From Beroe ovata (taxonomy: Eukaryota > Ctenophora > Nuda > Beroida > Beroidae): a DNA stretch of 64,000 nt. A program made the position numbers and the translations under genes. Each line of letters opens with the position of its first letter. The stretch's first letter is position 1. Below the pieces are notes generated by a model. It searched no databases. It saw only the letters and a list, made by a program, of their open reading frames with translations, and was not told the origin of the DNA. Shown here in pieces: positions 51,732 to 58,835 of this stretch. The stretch spans positions 34,520 through 98,519 of the forward strand of contig CAMPET010000254.1 of NCBI GenBank assembly GCA_946803715.1, read 5' to 3'.

Positions 51732-53207
51732 GCCCATACCTAGATTTGTTGTAGTTCCACAACCGTATCAGCGCCAAAGTGGTCTCTGATCCAAAGTGCA
51801 ACGTTATAACGTGTTCTTTACCCGCAGTGTACGGAGCCAGCCACATGTTGAGGTCGTCCCTCGTTCTGTTGACACCGTTGAGAAGGTTTCCGACCACCCT
51901 GGGGTCGTCCGAGTATCCCGGTAGTATATTAATGTCAGCCGGGTCTGCAGTAATCTGTAAGGGGAAACATCAGAGTTCACATTCCTATCATGATAATTTT
52001 CCCAAGAGATGGCTGTCGATATTCCGGGATGAAATGGGAGAGACTCAGAGATCATCGCATTTCTCATGAAATGGAACAAATCCTTGAGAAGATGCTTCCA
52101 CACCTGTTTAATAGGTACAGGAGATCCTGTTTTACTGAACAGTTCTAACCCAGTCAACCCCACATAGTGCTTGTCCCCCCACGTCGAGTGAATGTTGATA
52201 GCGAGGACACTTCCTGGTAGTGGTGTGGTCATGGTAACTGGTTAGTGGTTACAATAATGTCATGGTAGTCATGGTAACTATCGTGTGTCAAGAACATGAT
52301 GTAGCTGCTTGCCGACTGGCTAGCGGAATGTATAGCTCCAAATTGATTTCTAATCGAATTTCTCACCTTTAGGAAGCTCAGGAATGACAAACCCGTCATC
52401 ACCAGCTCCCTTAGCAACCCCTGGTTCAGCTGGTTGCTCTGCGGAGGATTGTTGCTGTGGTGACGTCATTGGAGAGGAAGCATCCGAACGACCCATGAAC
52501 TGTTCCAATGTTTCATCCTGACATGTTGCACCAAGTCTGAAATCACTGTTGTGACACGTTTAGTACATTGATGCTGTGATCAGCAACATCGAACCGACTA
52601 TGAATAGCAACCAATGCATAGCAACAGACACAAAAACATAAAATCAAAGCGATTATCGTGACAATCAAAGCGTCACCAAAACATGTTCAATACTCTTCAT
52701 CGACTAACCGTCCTATCTGCGATTTATCAAACTCATGGATGACATTGAGGGATTGTTCTAGAGCTCCACTCTTCATATCGACAAAAGTGAGGGATCGTAA
52801 CAGCGTCGCCTGGAGCTGGGTCTGGGATCTCTTCAGAGATCGGGATACCACTGGACCATCTGTAATGATGACGTTATGGGAGGAGATAGAACACGCGTTT
52901 TATCTTGGGAGTATTCGCAATATTGGGTTTTCTGCACGTCGTGAACTCCGTGCTGTAACTGGATAAATTAATGCGGGGTGGGTCCAGTTTAAACCTTTTG
53001 ACGCAGGTTGCGCTGGCGACGATCCTCTCTTCACGGGATACGGATCACATGACCTCTGATCATGCCTGCTGCTCGACCTCGAGGATGACCTCGTCTTCCC
53101 CTCTTCGTCTCCTCCCCCGTCCCCCTTGAGCCACGCCCCTCGGGACTTGGGCCGCTCTGACTTCGTCAGCCAGATGGACGGGTCAGACGGCTGGTGCTTG
53201 ACTGAGC
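31116..53207 (-). CDS. KATNIP: KATNIP (katanin-interacting protein), 14 exons seen, 5' end missing
   Basis: Exons in coding order: 52995-53207, 52709-52859, 52367-52536, 52104-52237, 51740-51954, 51301-51487, 34682-34894, 34376-34538, 34048-34226, 33597-33743, 32314-32506, 31927-32105, 31491-31592, 31116-31238 (stop TGA). Every junction keeps phase, giving about 789 residues. Three DUF4457-type repeats are evident, each with a STWGD/ETWGD/SSWGD motif followed by YVGL(T/N)G(L/I)E: LAINIHSTWGDKHYVGLTGL, LKLTMLETWGDPDYVGLTGI and IQIYSSWGDAFYVGLNGIEL. The repeats then carry N-x-WLAP and NYNKS / NYSKSPSRGV motifs, with FVIPELP just before the first. In human, KATNIP is a microtubule- and katanin-binding protein at the ciliary base and is mutated in Joubert syndrome. 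The N-terminal part is absent: the next sequence is a repeat and the N at 53896. The intron 34895-51300 is 16.4 kb and contains other genes. The frame ends ANLTK-stop. Confidence 0.9.
31266..31351 (+). repeat. 22-bp minisatellite in KATNIP intron
   Basis: Four tandem copies of gttagcacctgtgatatataga next to a short TA run at 31250, about 30 bases upstream (on the minus strand) of the last KATNIP exon. Length variation here could affect splicing of that exon. Confidence 0.85.
33430..33548 (+). repeat. CA/AAACAC-rich simple repeat in KATNIP intron
   Basis: Runs of acacatacac and acacaaacaca over about 120 bases, lying between KATNIP exons 10 and 11. Low-complexity sequence; the open frames on its complement are composition artefacts. 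Confidence 0.85.
34895..35096. other. Start of the long KATNIP intron
   Basis: About 200 bases between the acceptor of the KATNIP exon at 34894 and the stop of the nested GPCR. No feature beyond the expected cctcgtttcag acceptor, read on the minus strand. Confidence 0.5.
35097..36224 (-). CDS. Rhodopsin-family (class A) GPCR, intronless, nested in KATNIP intron
   Basis: 375 residues from the only in-frame ATG (36224); codons further upstream are open but have no ATG. Seven hydrophobic segments are visible. TM2 carries LTDIFILV with Asp52. Cys81 before TM3 and Cys157 (AGCSWG) in the second extracellular loop can form the conserved disulfide. The TM3 end reads MMAVARATVMV, so DRY is replaced by VAR. 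TM5 has IIPWLVPG, TM6 FNVPCWAFYG, and TM7 MNSCANPIIYF with an intact NPxxY. Asn2 is in a glycosylation sequon (NST). The ligand cannot be predicted. It lies on the same strand as KATNIP but is read independently, and is probably one of a lineage-expanded, retrogene-like intronless set. Confidence 0.9.
   Translation of the reverse strand: MNSTRWLDNLFGAIEMSSIAVGVPLNTATIAYFFSQRHHLPSLLYLMIVLTDIFILVSCLPSALSMLSSKEPYLLSNKVLCTMTGFLFNVMARMSVFLVAMMAVARATVMVVPFRRSRIWLYRLIFVVYLLVNVTMATIPLIYSEKKYYYMEPFAGCSWGIDDIIPMYSAAWYWMTYTTIIIPWLVPGVVVLVACAVSVWALMRAGGSHKDLVLNRSQTITKWRVPSHSGNSGRTSTVTATRHATITILITTAVYILFNVPCWAFYGYFLSGVADEPVDWLQGQTGMYLNIFLYRLSVVMNSCANPIIYFARMNAVRRHNANGFMAGIRALSWVKTKLQTVINSNYEKSDVESYNQIPMTEINHEIHLQPSLTPE
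37100..37165 (+). repeat. TG-rich microsatellite
   Basis: A run of tgtgtgtgtg with interruptions over about 65 bases in the KATNIP intron. Simple sequence, no gene content. Confidence 0.85.
39804..39851 (+). repeat. 16-bp tandem repeat, three perfect copies
   Basis: acttaagttggtaccc is repeated exactly three times. Perfect identity suggests a recent expansion. Confidence 0.9.
41037..41457. mobile_element. Non-autonomous terminal-inverted-repeat element (about 420 bp)
   Basis: The ends are inverted repeats: tttccacccagcct at 41039-41052 and aggctgggtggaaa at 41444-41457. The interior is rich in CG words (gcgcgcatgcaattgcg, tggtcgcgcgcgcac) and contains ggccgcttcgcggcc, a perfect palindrome, next to the right end. 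No transposase is encoded, so it is likely a MITE. Target-site duplication is not obvious. Confidence 0.6.
41458..42336. other. Region upstream of the methyltransferase
   Basis: AT-rich, no repeat or gene recognised. The ctctag directly before the ATG at 42337 looks like a splice acceptor as well as a leader, so a non-coding or short first exon may lie here. Confidence 0.4.
42337..43139 (+). CDS. Homocysteine S-methyltransferase, broken by an assembly gap
   Basis: Two pieces of one protein flank the N at 42769. The left piece (42337-42768, 144 codons) has LILDGGMGTALNCLGL, a WEAPFLLHDP segment and VDILMTNTYVMG, the N-terminal half of the betaine/homocysteine S-methyltransferase barrel. The right piece (from 42774, another frame) has VGINCTEP, IVVYPNSGETY, and WVEEGAHIVGGCCR. 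The Cys of NCT and the Cys pair of GGCC are the three zinc ligands of the family. The product would transfer a methyl group to homocysteine to make methionine. Compared with the family, roughly 90 central residues are absent and the frame shifts at the N, so sequence is missing from the assembly, or the gene is damaged. It lies in the KATNIP intron on the opposite strand. The stop is at 43137-43139 in this copy. Confidence 0.8.
43048..43766 (+). repeat. Direct duplication joined at an N (probably two haplotypes)
   Basis: Bases 43048-43406 recur with small differences at 43408-43766, with the N at 43407 between them. Both copies begin aggaaggggct and end aaaactagattgatc. The duplicated part covers the last methyltransferase codons and its 3' flank. 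The second copy has lost a T after aggatg, which would replace the stop by a short KIKKSAYIH-like extension. Near-identity plus the N at the joint points to unmerged alleles, not a true tandem duplication. Confidence 0.8.
43767..45557. other. Intronic AT-rich region with a dispersed repeat copy
   Basis: No gene. At about 44813-44925 lies a segment with tcgcctagacgctttagaa and cgacattttatcgattg, which matches, reverse-complemented, the sequence at 58355-58465. The remainder shows no structure. Confidence 0.5.
44813..44925 (+). repeat. ATCGAT-rich dispersed repeat, copy 1
   Basis: Contains cgcctagacgctttagaatc and cattttatcgattgtaattg. The reverse complement of 58355-58465 reads cgcctaggcgcttcggaatc and cagtttatcgattataatcg in the same order and spacing, so the two are diverged copies of one element in opposite orientation. 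Confidence 0.65.
45558..47022 (+). repeat. Large direct duplication around an N (probably two haplotypes)
   Basis: 45558-46238 and 46240-47022 are two versions of one sequence. Both start with a G run and cgcacaaaccacatccaatc and end gggttacaaccaaaa. The second copy carries about 100 extra bases at roughly 46495-46590. The extra bases include cgattcagcgtccaaaaa, which is the reverse complement of part of the 540-bp repeat family at 59.4-61.1 kb. The later part of both copies (gccgaaattcgatcggaaa) is also related to that family. The N at 46239 marks the junction. Confidence 0.75.
47023..51300. other. Intronic region, no gene recognised
   Basis: Right part of the 16.4 kb KATNIP intron. It has a TG-rich microsatellite (48240-48290) and short AG runs (about 49461-49474). 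Open stretches are short and without motifs. The KATNIP exon at 51301-51487 ends it on the right. Confidence 0.5.
51541..51735 (+). repeat. CA microsatellites in KATNIP intron
   Basis: Two CA runs (51547-51610 and 51695-51735) separated by about 85 bases, with an N at 51611 ending the first. They lie between two KATNIP exons. The N is probably a base or length left unresolved in the microsatellite. Confidence 0.85.
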
Positions 53208-53309
53208 CTGGGTGAACTTGTCATGGAGGTGAGCATGATAGAGTATCGCAACACTGTCAGGAGAGGGGTGAGAGAGTATCAGTTTTAAACTGAGAGTTAC
53301 ACTTAGTGC

Positions 53310-53895
53310 TGCATGTTTTTGGTGGATAAGGGGTTATGGTGGCCCTTAACTTGGGAACCCATAGTCGGATTTACATGAAATTTTATTTGTCCAAGTGTCT
53401 AATGGCCCTTGAGCTATGATAGAAGTTTCAAGACAACAGCTTCATTCGTTTGGGAGCTATCCCCAAATGCTCACTCAAACTTGCATGTATTGGGTGGATA
53501 AGAGGTAATTATGGCGGCTTTTAACTTGGGAACCGATTGTCGCTCTTCAATATAAATAACATCGATTCCTATGTATTTTTGAACGCTGAATCGAATCCCG
53601 ACCGAATCGTAGCCATATCTCGCTTGCCTGAGGTGCTGTCTGTCACGTGACCTCGAGACTCACATGTGAGACAAAAATCCAATTTTTGACCTATTTTTCG
53701 ATGAATTAGCTTAATAATTCTTCCAGATTCGGATTCTACGTCAAAAAATAAGTCAGAAACACTTATTCCCACTATATTTCCAGGCAAAATAATTTTTGAT
53801 GTCGGTGTGTCTCAGTGATATTCGTGTTTTTGCACCTTTTGCTTCCCACGGGTTTGAAATCGTGATTTGGGCGTGGCTTTACGGCAAGTATGGAT
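53310..53895 (+). repeat. Copy of the 540-bp repeat family, with a 170-bp subrepeat at its left
   Basis: The left part holds two related units of about 170 bases (ggtggataaggggttatggt near 53320, then gggtggataagaggtaat near 53492). From about 53551 the sequence matches the repeat array at 59.4-61.1 kb: catcgattcctatgtattt, then a segment including gattctacgtcaaaaaat, and gcttcccacgggtttgaaat near the end. It stops at the N at 53896. The same two-part structure reappears from 63488 to the right edge of the window. Confidence 0.8.
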
Positions 53896-53896
53896 N

Positions 53897-56800
53897 TACA
53901 AGTTTCATCAAGTGAAACAGCAGTCAGGGGAAAGCTTAAGTTTGTTTCTGGCTCGAGTGAGAGAAGCAGCAAGGTATTGTGACTTTGGGACTTTCTATGA
54001 CAGTATGATCTGTGATCGTTTTGTTGGGGGACTGTCAAATGCGAAAACTAGAAATCATCTGCTGAATAGCACAGAGGCATTGACAACCGCTATAGCATTT
54101 GACAAGGCCGTTGCAAAGGAAAACGCTGAAACATCATCCTCAATGATGGGGCAGGGTTCATCAGTTATCAATCAGTTGAGTGTTCGGAAGGGACATCCTG
54201 GCAAGCGCAAGGTTATGAAACCACCTGCAGCTGTTGGTAAGCAAACAAAGGGTGTGTCCTGTTTTAAGTGCACTTTAAAGGGGCACAGAGCTGCTGACTG
54301 TAAGACAAAATGTCACTACTGCAAGAAACAGGGTCACATTGTTGCAAATTGTATAAAGAAGACTAGAAAGGCCGGAGTGAAGACGGTGGATACTCTTGAG
54401 GTGAAAGCTGATGCTGACACTGAGTATGCAGAGGGTTCCGCTATGTACTTCGTCAGTGGGAATGAGTCAGAGAACGAACTTCACTATGGTGAGCAGCATG
54501 TTCAAAACTCTGAAATTTCTTTATTGAACTCTGACACTATTCTATCTTCTAATATTGATAACTGTAATCCTGTTACGTTAGATGAGATTTTAACTGTAGG
54601 AAGTGAACCTAGCCATGATTGTAGTGAGTATGTTGTGCATAAGAACGGTAAACCAATGCTAAAAGTATCTTTGAACGGTACTAAGTTGCTCATGGAACTT
54701 GATACAGGAGCGGCTGTGTCTTGTATTAGTAAGGAGCAATTTGATAGTTTAAAACTCACTAACTGTAAGCTGAAACCGTCATGTAGGAATTTGAGTGTAG
54801 CCAATGGTCAATGCATTGAAACGATGAGCATTGCCTCTGTGTCTGTTGAATGGCGTGGTTCCAAACATGATCTGTTACTGCATGTTATTGACGGTAAATT
54901 CCCAGCACTCTTTGGAAGAGAGTGGATCGAAGTTTTCATGGGAGAGCAGTGGCTGAGAAACTTCGTGAGTGGTGAGGTGCACCAACTGGAATCTGGGAGG
55001 AGCAGGTTGCATCAGCAGTTCGTAACCAAGGTGCTCCAGAGTAAAGTGTTTGAACCGGGAGTAGGACTGGTGACTGGTTTCCAGGCATGCTTAGACCAGA
55101 AGATTGGAGCAAAGCCGAAGTTTTGCAAAGCCAGACCAGTACCGTTTGCACTGAAAGAGAAGGTGGCACAAGCACTGGACAAGAGTGAGAAAGAGGGGAT
55201 TTTGGTGAAAGTGGACTCGAGTGAGTGGGCAAGTCCAGCAGTTCCGGTGTTGAAGGAGGACAAGACTGTGAGGATATGTGGTGACTACAAGAGCACATTG
55301 AATCCATCTTTGGATACCATGGTATATCCTCTACCCACAATTGAAGATTGCTTCACTGAAATGGTTGGAGGGGACTTGTTTTCGAAGATTGACATAAAAC
55401 AAGCATACAACAATCTTCCCCTTCGAGCAGAAGATCAGATCCTGACAACCATCAACACCCACCAAGGACTCTACAAGTGGACTAGGTTGCCATACGGAGT
55501 GTCATCTTCCAGTGCCATATTTCAGTCTGCCATGGACACAGTGCTAGCGGGACTGAAAGGTGTTGTGTGTCGAGTGGACGACATATTAATCACGGCACCA
55601 AATGACCAGATGCATATGTCAAGAGTGGAAGAAGTGTTACACCGATTAGAAGTAGCAGGATTCAAGTGTAAAAAGGTGAAGTCTCAGTTCCTGCAAGAAT
55701 CGGTAGTGTATCTTGGTCATGTGGTAAGTAGAAAGGGGATCCAGCCGTGTGAGAGTAAGGTGGGAACTCTACTCAAGGCCCCGTATCCCACCAACCAAGG
55801 CGAACTAATTTCGTTCCTTGGGGCAGTGAACTATTATTCCCGCTATCTTCCCAACCTGTCAACAGTTATAGAGCCATTGAATGCTCTCAGATCAAAAGAG
55901 CAGAAGACACCATGGAAGTTTGGTGCAAGAGAAAGAGCGTCTTTCGACAGGTTGAAGAAGTTATTAGCATCAGACCGTGTGTTGGTGTTTTATGATCCGA
56001 AGCTACCAATCAAAGTTGATTCGGATGCGTCATCAGTGGGACTTGGAGTGGTCATGTCGCATACATATTCAGATGGATCAGAGAGACCTGTGGAGTTTCA
56101 CTCGAGAACGTTGACAGTGGCAGAGAGGAAGTACAGTCAGATAGAGAAAGAAGCTCTTGGAATTGTATGGGGTGTGCAGAAACTACACCGCTACATTTAT
56201 GCTCGACCATTTACCCTCGTGACGGATCACAAACCCCTGTTATTCCTATTTCACGAACATAAGAGGATACCTGAGATGTCAGTGAGTAGAATACAGAGGT
56301 GGGCCATAATCTTGGCAAGTTACACATACACTATTGAGCATCGTTCGACTGAGAAACACTACAATGCTGATGTTTGTTCCCGCTTCCCGTTGAAGCAGAA
56401 CAGTGAGGAAAGAGCGAGTGAGAGGGAAGAGGGAGGTCTCGCATCAGCCTTCTCAGTGTACGAGGATAAGCCACTACTTAGCAGCTCATTGATAGCACGA
56501 CACACCAGAACTGATCCCGTGCTGTCCAAAGTGATGATGTATGTCCTGGAGAGCTGGCCGACGAGCATGGTGGCGAAGTCAAAGACGACAAAAGATTCGG
56601 GAGAAACTCAGATAGTGCCATACTTCCAGCGGAGGTTTGAACTTTCTGTGGAGCAGGATTGTTTGATGTGGGGATCGAGAGTTGTTATTCCTGAGAAGTT
56701 GAGGCGTGACATCTTGGAGTTACTACACTGTACTCACCTTGGAAGCTGTTCCATGAAGTCACTGGGTAGGAGCTACGTGTGGTGGCCCAAGTTAGACAAG

Positions 56801-57889
56801 CAGATAGAGGAGGTGGCTAAAACTTGTCAAGTGTGCCAGTACAACCAGCAGAGACCGAGTAAAGCTGTGCCGCACCCATGGACACTACCATCAGCACCGT
56901 GGGAGAGAATTCACCTGGATTTCTGTACCTTTGCTGATGTTCAGTGGCTAATTGTGATCGATGCGTACACGAAGTGGATTGAGATAATGAACATGAAGAA
57001 GAACACGACATCGAATCACCTGATCCGGAAGTTACGAGAAATATTCAGCAGGATGGGGTTACCTGTGGTGTGTGTTTCTGACAATGGACCGCAACTCGTG
57101 TCAGAGGAATTCGAGTCGTTCCTGAAGAGGAATGGAATAAAGCACATCACCATAGCGTACTACAAGGCACAGAGCAACGGACAGGCAGAAGCTGTTGTGA
57201 AGAGTTTCAAGTGTGCGATGAAGAAGATGATAAGCAAGAACAAAGACCTTGATTATTGTGTCAACAGCTGGCTCCTATTGTACCGAAATACACCGCACTC
57301 AAGTACTGGAGTGGCTCCAGCGGTAGCTATGTTCGGAAGGAGAACCAGAACTATGCTGAGTTTGGTCAACCCCTTGAGTTGTGCGTCCAAGATTGAGCGG
57401 AGTCAGTGGGAGAAGGAGCAACAAGTGAGGGACTCTAGGGAGCGATCATTCGAGTCAGGGGACACAGTATTGTATCGAGACGAGAATAAGAAGAAATGGA
57501 AAGAGGGAACCGTGCTGAAACCTGAAGGTTCTATCATGTATGAGGTGGAAACTGCGGCCGGGACGGAGAGGAAGCATTTGGATCAGCTGGTACCACGGCA
57601 TGAGAGTAGAGAGACTGAGAGCAGGGAGGCTATTGTTGAGAAATGTGTAGGAACCAGATCTATGGAACCACAGATGCATAATACGCATAATAAACGCCCC
57701 CCTAGTTCGTTAGTTGATAGTACTAAGTCTGACACTACTTCAAAACAAAATACAAATCCAATGCAGGGTGGTAACGAGGCAGTACCACGACCCAGTGCAA
57801 GCTTACCCGTTCCTAATGAGCCCGTCAGACGTAGTACCCGTGTAACTAAGGCAATAGATCGGACCAACTACACCAAATTAGGCGGCTGA
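53897..57889 (+). mobile_element. Ty3/Gypsy LTR retrotransposon, 5'-truncated, single gag-pol frame
   Basis: One frame of about 1,330 codons runs without a stop. After a capsid-like start come two CCHC zinc knuckles (CFKCTLKGHRAADC and CHYCKKQGHIVANC, 54260-54351). The protease motif LDTGA is at about 54701. Reverse transcriptase follows, with PLPTIEDC, FSKIDIKQAY, RLPYGVSSS and VDDILI at 55574, then RNase H with VDSDAS. The integrase has an HC-TH / CQVC zinc region, a VIDAYTKW core, VSDNGPQ and SNGQAEAVV. The order RT-RNaseH-integrase places it in Ty3/Gypsy. The catalytic-box position usually filled by Tyr is Arg here (CRVDD). The N-terminal gag and 5' LTR are cut off at the N at 53896, and no matching LTR pair is visible. 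The open frame indicates a young insertion. It lies between the septin and KATNIP fragments, sense strand opposite to both. Confidence 0.93.
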
Positions 57890-58777
57890 TGACGGCCCAT
57901 GTTTTAATGTAATGTAAAACCAGCGTTTTAAAACAGTTTTTCGAACCAATCTTTCAATTTGCATGATGTTTGCATGAATGTTTAAGTCGAGAAGTACAGA
58001 GAAAGGACATAACTTTGTGGACTCGGAAAAAAGAAACAAGACACGTTATTTAACCATGTGTTGCAGACTTATTCGCACAGAATTGAGTTTACGTACGTGA
58101 TTTCTACAAATTTTGTGTTAAATATACACGTGCGCGCAATTTTAGCGCAGAAACCATGAAGAGTAGTTTATTGTAAGCATTTAGTGCAGAGTTTTAACGC
58201 TCGCGCCGCGCGGGATTTGAGATTTAGTCGATAGTATTTGATTCATACTGAAATAGTCGTTTTGGTACTTTTTTTTACTCCATTGATAATGACTCAAGCA
58301 ATTAAAGCGAAGGGGTGTTATATCTTTGATATAAATGATGAATTATTGGCAAGGGGGATTGAAAATCGAACTGTAATAACCGATTATAATCGATAAACTG
58401 TCGACAAAAAATCGAATTTTCAAAAAAATCGATTCCGAAGCGCCTAGGCGACGATTATTATTGGGGGCATCCAGAACCGCTAAAAAATCGCCTGTTGTCG
58501 ATTTTTTTCCTCACCACTTCTGGATCGATTTTCCGACGATTAGAGTCGACAACAGTCGACTCTGGAGCGATATTATCGCTCCAGCGATATTATCGCTCCA
58601 GTGTCGCTTTTGCCGAAAAAATACCGGTAATAATCGTTTTGTAGGCGCTTCTAGCAGAATCGATTTTAACCGGTTTTAAGTTATACTCAAATCGATTATT
58701 ACCACCCTATAACAGAAAAATAACAGGGTTTTCCCCCGAATTTCTCCTATTTTAAGAAATCGAATATAAACGATAAC
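57890..58777. other. 3' flank of the Gypsy element, with a dispersed repeat
   Basis: AT-rich, non-coding sequence up to the N at 58778. A 3' LTR may be included, but its ends cannot be set because the 5' LTR is missing. It contains the second copy of an ATCGAT-rich repeat (58355-58465) and, at 58564-58602, two copies of gcgatattatcgctcca forming nested dyads. The missing 3' exons of the septin are not found here on the minus strand. Confidence 0.5.
58355..58465 (-). repeat. ATCGAT-rich dispersed repeat, copy 2
   Basis: Reverse-complement relative of 44813-44925, sharing the cgcctaggcg palindrome block and ttatcgatt words in the same order. See that entry. Confidence 0.65.
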
Positions 58778-58835
58778 NACAGTAACCATAGCAACACCCA
58801 TTAAAGCAACATCGTTACCATAGCAACACACATAC

